Shown one piece after another: positions 56,258 through 64,000 of a stretch of DNA of 64,000 nucleotides. This stretch comes from Methanolobus sediminis (lineage in GTDB: Archaea; Halobacteriota; Methanosarcinia; Methanosarcinales; Methanosarcinaceae): the NCBI RefSeq assembly GCF_031312595.1, contig NZ_CP133592.1, positions 1,364,001-1,428,000 of the forward strand, given 5' to 3'. Position numbers and translations under genes: made by a program. The notes beneath the pieces were generated by a model. It was not told the DNA's origin. It did no database searches and saw nothing but the letters and a program-made list of their open reading frames with translations. Position 1 is the first letter of the stretch. Each line of letters begins with the position of its first letter.

Positions 56258-56704
56258 ATGAAACAAAATATAGTAATTTTTATAGGCGTAGCCTTGATGT
56301 TTCTGATAATGTCTTCGGGAATTGTTGCTGCCAATGGTGAAATAATAAATAATCCACCGGTAGCAGATGCCAATGGACCGTATGAAGGTTGCGTAGGTTC
56401 AGCCATAACACTTGATGCTTCGGGTTCCTATGATCCAGATGGTGATGCCATTGTTGGTTGGCATTGGGATATAGATGGTGATGGACAATACGATGATGCT
56501 TCAGGGGAGACTGTTATGTGGACATGGGGTAGTGCCGGTACTTATGTAGTTGAAGTTAAAGTTTCCGATGCTTTTGGAAACGCTGATTTTGCTTCTGCCT
56601 ATGTAACAATCAATGACTGTGGAATCCCTGAATTCCCAACAATTGCTCTCCCAGTAGTTGCAGTTCTTGGACTTGCATTCATAATGCAGCGTAGGAAGAA
56701 TTAA
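56258..56704 (+). CDS. PKD-domain surface protein with PEF-CTERM sorting signal
   Basis: A 148-residue exported protein. The signal peptide (MKQNIVIFIGVALMFLIMSS) is followed by a single PKD domain (PVADANGPYEGCVGSAITLD, ending near VTINDCG), and the PEF-CTERM tail (IPEFPTIALPVVAVLGLAFI, then MQRRKN), the target of an archaeosortase. Start: ATG at 56258; earlier GTG codons are unlikely. Probably an S-layer or adhesion protein. A terminator hairpin follows. Confidence 0.85.
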   Translation: MKQNIVIFIGVALMFLIMSSGIVAANGEIINNPPVADANGPYEGCVGSAITLDASGSYDPDGDAIVGWHWDIDGDGQYDDASGETVMWTWGSAGTYVVEVKVSDAFGNADFASAYVTINDCGIPEFPTIALPVVAVLGLAFIMQRRKN

Positions 56705-56706
56705 TT

Positions 56707-56737
56707 GAAGAGTGATATTCCATTACTCTTCTTTTTT
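56707..56737 (+). terminator. Intrinsic-type terminator
   Basis: GAAGAGT (56707-56713) pairs with ACTCTTC (56725-56731), followed by six T residues, directly after the PEF-CTERM gene. Confidence 0.75.
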
Positions 56738-57004
56738 ATAATACATAGAGTCACATTTTGCGTGGTAAAAAGATGAACACCGGTAAAGTAAACCGGTATT
56801 CGTGGGGGGTTTGGGTGGTACGTTTTGTTTGAAAAAACAATATGATGGTTACACATATGCACCAATGATATATAATATATTCATAACAAATTATTAAATA
56901 ATATATATTATATGTTCAGGGGGGAATGAATAATTTTTGCGGGATATAAAAAAGGTAGTTGACACAGTGTTTAAGCATGTTGTGATTTTAATTTTGTCTT
57001 TTAG

Positions 57005-57406
57005 AAGCCATTCTTTTCCACAGGTATAAAGATACATGGTATATCTTCGATCAGTGACATAGAAATTGATTTATACTTCACCCAATTCAACAATACTTGC
57101 CCTAGGAACCACGAAGAACTTTTTACAAGGATCCGAGAACTCAACTTCCATCCAGAGATATGTATATCTTGGGAAGAAGGTCCGTATGAACTAATGTATG
57201 ATGAAGCAGCGGGTATGTTGACCGATAATGAATTAGAAGTTGTGACTGTGGACTCTCTAATTGCAGATGACAAAAGAAGCTTTAACTTTTCTATTCTATC
57301 AATAGTAAGTATTAACAATAGGTTTAAAAACTTCTTAAAATATGAACTATTCAACACGTTCTATCAATCAAAATTATCTCCCAATCCTACCAATAAAATC
57401 CTATGA
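57005..57406 (+). pseudogene. Open frame without start, possible gene remnant
   Basis: A frame of 133 sense codons (KPFFSTGIKIHGISSISDIE and onward) opens after TAG at 57002 and runs to TGA at 57404, with good protein character (FTRIRELNFHPEICISWEEG; ADDKRSFNFSILSIVSINNR). The first ATG is only at 57194, which would leave 71 residues, and there is no Shine-Dalgarno. Upstream of the TAG the frame is open only 9 codons, so a pyrrolysine reading has little support. It is probably a 5'-truncated gene. I do not recognise a family. Its end overlaps the AlkD start. Confidence 0.35.
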
Positions 57407-58110
57407 ACCCAATAATCTCCCAACTCCGAGCCGAGCTTAAGCAAAACTCTGACGAAGAAGCCAGAGAAAGCTCAAACCGCTTCTTCAAAGAACCAATAAA
57501 ATGCTATGGTATGAAAACTCCGGTTGCCAGAAAAATAGCAAAAGACTATTACAAGCAAGTATCCGGCAAAAGCAAGCAGGAGATATTTTCACTATGTGAA
57601 GAACTCCTCAGTTCTGATTACATGGAGGAAGCGTTCATTGCATTTGAATGGTCGTACAACCTGAGAAAACAGTATGAACCTGAGGATTTTATTATATTTG
57701 AGAGATGGGTTGGGGATTATGTCAACAACTGGGCAAAATGTGATACTCTCTGCAATCACACCGTAGGTACATTCATCGACATGTATCCTCAGTTTATTGA
57801 TTCACTCAAAAAGTGGACGGCTTCTGAGAATCGCTGGTACAGGCGTGCTGCTGCTGTAACACTTGTTTTAGCGGCTCGCAGGGGAGAGTTTCTGGATGAT
57901 ATTTTTGAGATTGCTGATATGCTGCTGATAGATGAAGATGATCTGGTTCAGAAAGGCTATGGCTGGATGCTCAAGGAAGCGAGCAAGCAGCATCAACAGG
58001 AAGTATTTGACTACGTGGTGGCGAACAGGAAAGTCATGCCAAGGACAGCACTCAGGTATGCTATTGAGAAAATGCCGAAGGAATTGAGAGCTAAGGCGAT
58101 GGAAAAATAA
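57403..58110 (+). CDS. DNA alkylation repair protein, AlkD-like
   Basis: A 235-residue HEAT-repeat protein of the AlkD family, DNA glycosylases that remove bulky alkyl bases. The family pattern is seen in YGMKTPVARKIAKDYYK, in NNWAKCDTLCNHTVG with the conserved Trp-Cys-Asp region, and in NRWYRRAAAVTLV. The ATG at 57403 overlaps the stop of the preceding frame (ATGA). No other repair gene is adjacent, but endonuclease III lies 2.7 kb away. Confidence 0.88.
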   Translation: MNPIISQLRAELKQNSDEEARESSNRFFKEPIKCYGMKTPVARKIAKDYYKQVSGKSKQEIFSLCEELLSSDYMEEAFIAFEWSYNLRKQYEPEDFIIFERWVGDYVNNWAKCDTLCNHTVGTFIDMYPQFIDSLKKWTASENRWYRRAAAVTLVLAARRGEFLDDIFEIADMLLIDEDDLVQKGYGWMLKEASKQHQQEVFDYVVANRKVMPRTALRYAIEKMPKELRAKAMEK

Positions 58111-58140
58111 AAATCGTTTTTCCTCATTTCTCACTTCTTC

Positions 58141-59202
58141 TTACATGATACCATCGCGTATATCGATGTACAATTGTTCGATGTTGACAGCTTTACCATC
58201 TAATGACTTAGCAAGTACGTTCCAGTGCTCGACATCAGGTTTCAGCTCTTTCAATATTGGAACTATAGGTTCGTGTGGTGACAGAAGTGTTGTAATATAG
58301 TATCTGTTTGCTTCAAGCACTAAATTATTCAGATATCTTACAAGGTTAAGCATTGCATTCTCACTATCTGGGGCGAATGCGTAATCTGTCAGGTAATATA
58401 TATCAAAAAGCTCATTTTCTCCAGGTATTTTTGGCATGCTGGTAAAATGATCAATAAAATTAAGCACTCTTCTGAACATTCTCATGGAAGTCGGTTCTCT
58501 GGCATAGTATATTTTAGCCATTCCTGCAAGATCCCATAATCCAGCACATGCAACAATCCTGTCATCTGACAAAGCCACCCAGAGATTTTCCATACCATAA
58601 TGGGGTATGTTTTCCAAGTGAGCTTTAAAACTCTCTGCAGTAAACGGTACAAAATGAGCCCTGCCTGAATTGTAACTGTTAATTAGGTTGACAATATCCG
58701 AGATCTCATTTTCCATGGCAGTCCTTATTTCAAATTCAGGAGCAATCTGTGCTTTTTTATAGACAGGCAGTGCCTGCATTTGCATCTCTCCAACATTTTG
58801 ATACCCGTTCTTTGCACACATAGCATTTGAAGCATCATTCGCATCCAAAACATAGCAATATACATAAGAAGCCATGTTTTCTTTGAGATCACTCTCAGAT
58901 TTCCTCATAAGTTCGGTAGCAATCCCTTTCCTCTGAAAATCAGGATGGACTATTACTTCTGCAAGATAACCATATTTTTTCCCGGCCTGATCTTCTTTCA
59001 GTGTCCAACCAGTCCAGCCCGCAACCTGTCCTGTTTCTTCAGCCACAAATACTTTCCAGTTGTCGTACAATTTGTATCTTGCTACGGCATTTGGACTCTT
59101 ATCCATGGCCTCAGCTATCGTGTCATTGCCTTGTGGACACAACTTCTCAATTTCCAGTAAAGTAGCATTGTCTTCCTCTGCAAAAGGTCTCAACAGAACC
59201 AT
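58141..59202 (-). CDS. GNAT N-acetyltransferase, two-domain, paralogue of 38990
   Basis: A 353-residue protein matching the layout of the protein at 38990, with LRPFAEEDNATLLEIEKLCP at the N-terminus and the acetyl-CoA loop HPDFQRKGIATELM. Substrate unknown. The same pair of paralogues in one window indicates duplication and divergence. Confidence 0.82.
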   Translation of the reverse strand: MVLLRPFAEEDNATLLEIEKLCPQGNDTIAEAMDKSPNAVARYKLYDNWKVFVAEETGQVAGWTGWTLKEDQAGKKYGYLAEVIVHPDFQRKGIATELMRKSESDLKENMASYVYCYVLDANDASNAMCAKNGYQNVGEMQMQALPVYKKAQIAPEFEIRTAMENEISDIVNLINSYNSGRAHFVPFTAESFKAHLENIPHYGMENLWVALSDDRIVACAGLWDLAGMAKIYYAREPTSMRMFRRVLNFIDHFTSMPKIPGENELFDIYYLTDYAFAPDSENAMLNLVRYLNNLVLEANRYYITTLLSPHEPIVPILKELKPDVEHWNVLAKSLDGKAVNIEQLYIDIRDGIM

Positions 59203-59280
59203 AAGTGTCCCCCCCTTAAAGCCATAATTACTATCAAGTACTGCCTCTGATGTTAATCTTCTAATTCAGTGAAAGGCACC

Positions 59281-59315
59281 AAAAATCAAAAAGGGTCCTG
59301 ACGGGGATGTCAGGA
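59281..59315 (-). terminator. Intrinsic-type terminator for DUF3303 gene
   Basis: On the minus strand, TCCTGAC (59315-59309) and GTCAGGA (59302-59296) pair round a six-base loop and are followed by a T-run (59292-59281), 20 bases after the stop of the gene at 59335. Confidence 0.7.
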
Positions 59316-59334
59316 TATCCTTTCTCCTAACCGA

Positions 59335-59619
59335 TCAAGCCTTTGCCATTTCAGCTTCCATCTTTTCGCCGATCTCAATAGCTTTCTCTGGAGTCATTAT
59401 AGGAATGGTCTCCAGTTTTGAGATACCTTTCCATGGGAATACAGCCCTCGCATATGCTTCCTCATTATCGAGTTCGTAAACGATGAAAATCCTGCACGAT
59501 GATAAGTCAAGCCATTCTGATATTACATTGTAGCCTTTTGGGTATTCCCATGTCATATATCGTTTGTTTATTTCTTCATCGTCTTTTGGTTCCCATGTCA
59601 TTATGTCCATGAATAACAT
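59335..59619 (-). CDS. DUF3303 family protein
   Basis: A 94-residue protein of the DUF3303 type, with MLFMDIMTWEPKDDEEINK near the start, SSCRIFIVYELDNEEAYAR in the middle and a C-terminal helix (PEKAIEIGEKMEAEMAK). The ferredoxin-like fold of this family (dimeric alpha/beta) suggests a stress or small-molecule-binding role, but no function is established. Start: ATG at 59619 with AAGGAG 8 bases upstream, rather than GTG at 59628. Confidence 0.78.
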   Translation of the reverse strand: MLFMDIMTWEPKDDEEINKRYMTWEYPKGYNVISEWLDLSSCRIFIVYELDNEEAYARAVFPWKGISKLETIPIMTPEKAIEIGEKMEAEMAKA

Positions 59620-59628
59620 TTTCCACAC

Positions 59629-60007
59629 TCCTTCCCATTATCCAGGATATTTCCTGACAATATATTATATGTGTCGAAAATATTTACCTGCTATCATGAA
59701 AATCTTACTTAATATATTATCTCAATGATACTATAATTGATGTATTATAGCGCATCCTCATTTATCTGATAATTTCATTTGAGACTTTGAACAACTAACA
59801 TTTTATCCCGTTACATCATAATAAAATAGATTAAACATCGTAATCATTAAATCCAGCTAAGTAATTTTTATTTATGGGGTATTTTTTTGGTACATTGGTC
59901 TGCTGGGTAGGCCAGATGATCAGGGAGTAGATGAAATAACAGTAGCTTTCGGTCTTTGCCTTTATTCCCACTATTAAGTACATTTAAGTTTAGGAGATGG
60001 GGAGGAA
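59629..60007. other. Intergenic region, no gene seen
   Basis: This 379-base AT-rich region lies between divergent genes. A short hydrophobic ORF near 59874 without a Shine-Dalgarno (ATG, 18 codons, TAG) is most likely chance. The Shine-Dalgarno of the flavoprotein gene (GGAGATGGGGAGG) lies at its end. Confidence 0.5.
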
Positions 60008-60730
60008 ATGAAAGTTTTAGCAATAAATTCAAGTCCCAGAATGGAAAACGGCAATACTGCCATGATACTGGATCCATTCCTTAAGGGTATGGAAGAAGCA
60101 GGAGCAGATGTGGACCTTTTCTATACATCAAAACTCGATATCAAACCCTGTACAGGGGAATTCAACTGCTGGTACAAGACACCAGGAGAGTGTTATCAGG
60201 ATGATGACATGAAATTACTCTATCCAAAGATAGATGAAGCAGATGTGTTTGTTTTTGCTTCCCCTCTATATGTGGATGGTGTCAATGGTCCCATGAAAAA
60301 TCTGATTGACAGGATGCTTCCAAGAATTGAACCTTTTATTGAACTGCGTGATGGCCGCTCCCGTCATCCGGTACGTGGTGTTGCCAGGGAACGTAAGATG
60401 GTTCTGGTTTCCAATTGTGGTTTCTGGGAGAAGGAGAACTTCGATCCACTGATCGTTCACATGAAGGCATTTTGCGAGAACGCATCATTTGAATATGCAG
60501 GAGCTCTCCTGCGTCCTCATGGTATGGCAATGCCAGAAATGATTAAGATGGGTATGCCACTCGATGATATATTTGAGGCAGCAAAGGATGCTGGCCGTCA
60601 GCTCATAAACGAAGGTAGGATATCACAGGAGAAACTTGATATTGTTGGTCGTGAACTTCTACCGCAGGATATGTATTTGCAAAGTGCCAACGAGGCTACC
60701 AGCCAGATTCTGGAAGCATTGGAAAACTAA
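60008..60730 (+). CDS. NADPH-dependent FMN reductase-like flavoprotein
   Basis: A 240-residue flavodoxin-fold protein. The FMN-phosphate loop is INSSPRMENGNTA, and the FMN ring region is FASPLYVDGVNGPMKNLIDR. There are Cys residues in KPCTGEFNCWYKTPGEC, resembling but not matching the Cys motif of the iron-sulfur flavoprotein Isf. It probably binds FMN and shuttles electrons. GGGGAGG lies just upstream of ATG 60008. Confidence 0.82.
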   Translation: MKVLAINSSPRMENGNTAMILDPFLKGMEEAGADVDLFYTSKLDIKPCTGEFNCWYKTPGECYQDDDMKLLYPKIDEADVFVFASPLYVDGVNGPMKNLIDRMLPRIEPFIELRDGRSRHPVRGVARERKMVLVSNCGFWEKENFDPLIVHMKAFCENASFEYAGALLRPHGMAMPEMIKMGMPLDDIFEAAKDAGRQLINEGRISQEKLDIVGRELLPQDMYLQSANEATSQILEALEN

Positions 60731-60783
60731 GATTACAGTTCTCTTTTCAGCATCATTTGTGATGCTAAAAGCTTTCTTTTTAG

Positions 60784-61437
60784 CTATACTTCACTTGAAG
60801 GGCACAACTCACTCACAACACATTCCCCGCACTTCGGTCTTCTTGCGATACACACATTCCGGCCATGAAGGATCAATGTCATGGAAAGATTCTCAAGGTC
60901 TTTCTTCTCAGCGAGGGTCATGAGGTCTACCTCTATCTTTTTCGGGTCGTTGTTCTTAGTAAATCCAAGTTTCTGTGAAAGCCGTGTCACATGTGTATCC
61001 ACAGCAATGCCCTCAATTATATCATATCCTCTGGCAAGGACAATGTTAGCGGTTTTCCTGCCGACACCGGGAAGTTTCAGAAGGTCTTCCATGTTATCAG
61101 GAACTCTGCCGCCAAATTCTGTAAGGATAAGCTGTGCACTTCCGATTATATGCTTTGCTTTCTGGTGGTAGAATCCTGTGGTGTAGATGTCTTTTCCAAG
61201 CTCTGTGAGGTCAGCGTTGGCAAAATCTTCCACGCTTTGATACTTTTTGAATAAAACCTGTGTGACCTTGTTCACCTGCTTGTCAGTGCACTGGGCTGAG
61301 AGAATAGTTGCAACCAGCAGTTCCAGAGGATTATTGAAATGAAGCATGGGTTCTGCATTTGGGTATTCACCTTGCAGAAGTTTGTAAATCTGGTCGAAAT
61401 TATCTCGATTGTCCGGCACAGGGGATTGCATGGTCAT
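60784..61437 (-). CDS. nth: Endonuclease III (Nth), DNA glycosylase/AP lyase
   Basis: A 217-residue base-excision repair enzyme. The helix-hairpin-helix LLKLPGVGRKTANIV contains the Lys nucleophile. The catalytic Asp is in IAVDTHVTRLS. The 4Fe-4S motif is CIARRPKCGECVVSELC (C-x6-C-x2-C-x5-C). The stop is TAG; an in-frame TAA follows 15 codons later, so a C-terminal tail with pyrrolysine would be possible but unlikely. Confidence 0.93.
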   Translation of the reverse strand: MTMQSPVPDNRDNFDQIYKLLQGEYPNAEPMLHFNNPLELLVATILSAQCTDKQVNKVTQVLFKKYQSVEDFANADLTELGKDIYTTGFYHQKAKHIIGSAQLILTEFGGRVPDNMEDLLKLPGVGRKTANIVLARGYDIIEGIAVDTHVTRLSQKLGFTKNNDPKKIEVDLMTLAEKKDLENLSMTLILHGRNVCIARRPKCGECVVSELCPSSEV

Positions 61438-61689
61438 GGGGATGAATTATGGTATGATGCTTTTTAGCTTTATTGAGAACCCCAGTGTTTCCACTAGAAC
61501 TAAAAATAATAACGGAAACAATATTTTCTCACGAATAAAAATCTCTTCAATATTGCTATAATACAATTCAATGAAATAAACACCCTTCATGACATATCTG
61601 AATCAGGCATGGTGGGGACTCACAGAAAGTGAGTATTGTGATATAAGGATTACGAATGAAAAAAGAGAAAATAAAGAAGAGATACGGGT

Positions 61690-62565
61690 TTAGAGCCCGT
61701 AAACTTCAATGTTCTTGTCAGCGATAGCCTGGATCTTTGCGATCTCTTCAGCTCCACCTTCCATCTTGAAGAGGTGGCTGAAACGACGCTGCATCTTGAG
61801 GTAGTCCTCAACAGGCTTGATGTTCTTGCCGAGCTTCCTGACCTTTGTGACCTCGCCATCCTCCATTTCATAGAGTGGCCAGAGACCGGTCTGGACAGCC
61901 ATCTTTGCAACTTCTACTGTCTTTGAGGTATCGAATCCCCATCCTGTTGTACATGGAGCATGTGCATGGATGTAGGTAGGCCCCTCGATCTCAGTAGCTG
62001 TTGCGACCTTCTTGATCATGTCCTTTGGGAAACCGATTGAAGTTGTTGCAACGTATGGTGCACCGTGTGCAGCCATGATTGCTGGCATGTTCTTCTTTGG
62101 TCTGTTGTTTCCGAATGAAACTTTTCCTGCAGGACTTGTTGTGGTTGAAGCATTGTATGGTGTTGCACCACTTCTCTGCACACCGGTGTTCATGTAAGCT
62201 TCGTTGTCGATACAGACGTAAGTGAGGTCATGTCCTCTCTCAAAGGCTCCTGAAATGGAACGCATACCGATATCCAGTGTTGCACCGTCTCCACCCATAA
62301 CAAGGACCTTGGTCTTCTCCTTCTTGCCGAGTGCCTTTAGGGCAGCCTCAACACCTGAACCTACTGCAGCTGCATTCTCGAAAAGTGAGTGTACCCATGG
62401 TACCTCCCATGCAGTTTCAGGGAACGGGGTGGTCATAACTTCAAGACATCCGGTTGGGTTGATGACTATACAGTCCTCTCCGGCGCCCATAAGTGCGAAC
62501 TTTGCAGCCATTGCGTCACAGCAACCTGCACATCCTCTGTGTCCCGGGGCTAACAATGATTTCAT
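61690..62565 (-). CDS. porB: Pyruvate:ferredoxin oxidoreductase beta subunit
   Basis: A 291-residue TPP-binding subunit that joins with PorA, PorD and PorG to interconvert pyruvate and acetyl-CoA with ferredoxin. The TPP/Mg motif is [10 protein letters not shown] with a later NEAYMNTG. Cys residues near the N-terminus (GHRGCAGCC) fit the additional 4Fe-4S cluster. Its ATG overlaps the stop of porA (ATGA). Confidence 0.94.
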   Translation of the reverse strand: MKSLLAPGHRGCAGCCDAMAAKFALMGAGEDCIVINPTGCLEVMTTPFPETAWEVPWVHSLFENAAAVGSGVEAALKALGKKEKTKVLVMGGDGATLDIGMRSISGAFERGHDLTYVCIDNEAYMNTGVQRSGATPYNASTTTSPAGKVSFGNNRPKKNMPAIMAAHGAPYVATTSIGFPKDMIKKVATATEIEGPTYIHAHAPCTTGWGFDTSKTVEVAKMAVQTGLWPLYEMEDGEVTKVRKLGKNIKPVEDYLKMQRRFSHLFKMEGGAEEIAKIQAIADKNIEVYGL

Positions 62566-63776
62566 AGTAGTTCCTCCTTCACATCGGTAAACTGGCTCTC
62601 GATCTTGATACCTGTCTTCATGACCTCTGTGGCCTCATCGATTATCTTCTCGATTGTGTCGACCTTGATGTCACGTCCACCATGACCGATCATGTATCCT
62701 ACAACAGGTATTCTGACGTCTGTGTTGTAGAGTGAGGACTTTGTTTCGGTGAAGAGTGCACCTTCGTTAAGTCCGAGTGAAATGTTCTTGTCAAGTACGA
62801 CAACAACCTTTGCATCCTTGACAGCATTCTTGATAGCTTCAACAGGGAATGGCCTGAATGACCTGACCTTGAGAACACCGACCTTTACATTCCTGTCCCT
62901 GAGTTTATCAATGACGTCCTTAATGGTTCCGACAATGGATCCCATTGCCATGATGATGATATCTGCATCGTCTGTTCGATACTCGTCAATAAGTCCTCCG
63001 TAGTATCTTCCGTATACGTCGTAGAATTCATTTGCTACATCCTCTATTTTCTTAAGGGCCTTCTGCATTGCCTGCTCCTGCAGGTACCTGAACTCTGTGT
63101 AGTAGTTAGGGTCTGCAAATGCTCCGAAACTTACCGGGTTCTTTGGATCAAGAACATGATCCGGTTCATAGGTAGGCAGGAATTCATCTGTAAGGTCCTG
63201 TTCAAGAAGTACAACAGGTTCGTAAACGTGTGAAAGGATAAAACCGTCCATACAGGTCATTGATGGCAGAAGTATATCCTTGTCCTCAGATATCTTGTAT
63301 GCCTGTGCGGTCATATCTGAGATTTCCTGTGTGTTCTCTGCATAGAGCTGTATCCATCCTGTGTCTCTCTGGGAGATCGCATCCTGATGGTCATTCCATA
63401 TGCTGATAGGTGCACTGACAGCCCTGTTTGCTATTGTCATCATTACAGGCAGTCTCATACCAGCTACGTTGAAGAGTACCTCGTGCATGAGTTCAAGACC
63501 CTGTGATGTTGTTGCAGAGTAGCATCTTGCTCCGGCGGCTGAAGAACCTACAAGTGCTGAGAGTGCTGAGAACTCAGATTCCACATTGATGTATTCACAG
63601 TTTGGTATCTCACCGTCTGCCATGAATTGTGAGAGGTCCTCGACAATATGGGTCTGTGGTGTAATTGGATATGCTGAAATAACGTTTGGTCTGCAGACCT
63701 TTACTGCATGTGCAACAGCATATGATCCTTCGACAACGACCATCTTGCTCTTATCAAGTTTATTCTCTGGTGCCAT
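62562..63776 (-). CDS. porA: Pyruvate:ferredoxin oxidoreductase alpha subunit
   Basis: A 404-residue subunit of the four-subunit PFOR. It contains the TPP-dependent pyrimidine-binding domain ([20 protein letters not shown]) and a transketolase C-terminal-like domain ([20 protein letters not shown]). It is directly downstream of porD with no gap and is translationally coupled to porB (ATGA overlap). Confidence 0.94.
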   Translation of the reverse strand: MAPENKLDKSKMVVVEGSYAVAHAVKVCRPNVISAYPITPQTHIVEDLSQFMADGEIPNCEYINVESEFSALSALVGSSAAGARCYSATTSQGLELMHEVLFNVAGMRLPVMMTIANRAVSAPISIWNDHQDAISQRDTGWIQLYAENTQEISDMTAQAYKISEDKDILLPSMTCMDGFILSHVYEPVVLLEQDLTDEFLPTYEPDHVLDPKNPVSFGAFADPNYYTEFRYLQEQAMQKALKKIEDVANEFYDVYGRYYGGLIDEYRTDDADIIIMAMGSIVGTIKDVIDKLRDRNVKVGVLKVRSFRPFPVEAIKNAVKDAKVVVVLDKNISLGLNEGALFTETKSSLYNTDVRIPVVGYMIGHGGRDIKVDTIEKIIDEATEVMKTGIKIESQFTDVKEELL

Positions 63777-64000
63777 TTACTTCTCCTCCAGAACCATTGT
63801 GATTGCGTCTTTTGGACACTCGTTTGCACAGATTCCGCAACCCTTGCAGAATTCATAGTCAAACTCAAAGAATCCGTCATCTCTTGGGTTTATTGAACTG
63901 TCAGGGCAAAGAAGCTCACATAATTTGCATTTAATGCATTTGTCGTAATCATAAACCGGCTTGAAAGTTCTCCATCCACCAGTCTTGTTTACTCTGGTTG
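63777..64000 (-). CDS. porD: Pyruvate:ferredoxin oxidoreductase delta subunit (cut by window edge)
   Basis: The visible 73 residues, ending at TAA (63777), make a 2x[4Fe-4S] ferredoxin subunit: CIKCKLCELLCPD and CKGCGICANECPK. Upstream, TGGWRTFKPVYDYDKC is typical of PorD. The 5' end is beyond the window, and by family order porG (gamma) should lie there. Confidence 0.93.
   Translation of the reverse strand, partial: TRVNKTGGWRTFKPVYDYDKCIKCKLCELLCPDSSINPRDDGFFEFDYEFCKGCGICANECPKDAITMVLEEK

Noticed and set aside
57002-57004. TAG before the orphan frame as a pyrrolysine codon
   Set aside because: The frame upstream is open only nine codons with no start or Shine-Dalgarno, so a Pyl protein is not supported.
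57001-57357. 118-codon minus-strand ORF
   Set aside because: It is antisense to the better-looking plus-strand frame at 57005 and looks like a shadow.
59874-59930. Short hydrophobic ORF with TAG upstream of the flavoprotein gene
   Set aside because: No Shine-Dalgarno, and the TAG is followed by a stop two codons later.
60736-60786. Readthrough extension of nth at its TAG
   Set aside because: The 15 codons after the TAG have no conserved character and Nth proteins end at this point.

Overview
The window reads as a chromosomal piece of a methylotrophic methanogenic archaeon of the family Methanosarcinaceae, probably close to Methanolobus or Methanococcoides. The evidence is a complete pyrrolysine operon (pylS, pylB, pylC, pylD) followed by ramA, which encodes the reductive activator of methylamine corrinoid proteins; ftr (formylmethanofuran:tetrahydromethanopterin formyltransferase); mfnA (methanofuran biosynthesis); a pyruvate:ferredoxin oxidoreductase cluster; a Ni carbon monoxide dehydrogenase; and archaeal replication genes (PolD small subunit, Orc1/Cdc6). 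The genus is inference.

Layout. 0-10 kb is the methylamine/pyrrolysine region: a response-regulator end, an Msr/FilR1-type regulator, a permease on the minus strand, a structured divergent intergenic region, then pylSBCD and ramA on the plus strand. 9.5-14 kb is the replication region: polB (DP1), signal peptidase, orc1/cdc6, then an 0.87 kb gene-free AT-rich stretch with five origin-recognition-box-like sites in inverted orientation, a convincing oriC. 14-25.5 kb holds mfnA, a candidate structured RNA, a site-2 protease, a TraB protein, superoxide dismutase and a group of small membrane or exported proteins of unknown role, one with an apparent frameshift. 25.7-34.7 kb carries ftr, a membrane protein, a CopB-type copper ATPase, cooS divergent from a membrane polyferredoxin, and an RNase H. 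34.7-46.4 kb carries a histidine kinase, K+ channel, DNA polymerase IV, a molbindin, a GNAT protein, cysK/cysE, an eRF1-like protein, a nitroreductase-like protein and a methyltransferase. 46.4-64 kb carries tandem iron-sulfur aldo/keto reductases, an ABC exporter, a QueG-like protein, tandem SulP transporters, a PEF-CTERM surface protein, AlkD, a second GNAT protein, DUF3303, a flavoprotein, endonuclease III and porD-porA-porB.

The most interesting signal is in the divergent pyl/permease region. Just upstream of the permease is a 49-codon mini-ORF with a strong Shine-Dalgarno site and an in-frame amber (UAG) codon. Its stop overlaps the permease start (ATGA). The amber context (NGI-[UAG]-FENGNPMGMP) resembles, as I recall it, the pyrrolysine context of dimethylamine methyltransferase MtbB, and an 8-bp hairpin follows nine bases after the UAG. 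A second short ORF with an in-frame UAG precedes pylS. Its UAG lies in the arm of a hairpin, and readthrough would carry ribosomes across the pylS start. Together they suggest translation of UAG as pyrrolysine being used as a sensor: coupling readthrough to permease synthesis and possibly feeding back on pylS. pylT, usually next to pylS, was not seen.

Other notable items: a CooS whose usual C-cluster Cys (the GICCTGNE motif) is replaced by Glu; a cysK whose only well-placed start codon is AUC; an ORB-like site 4 kb from the origin; and several unexplained structured intergenic sequences.
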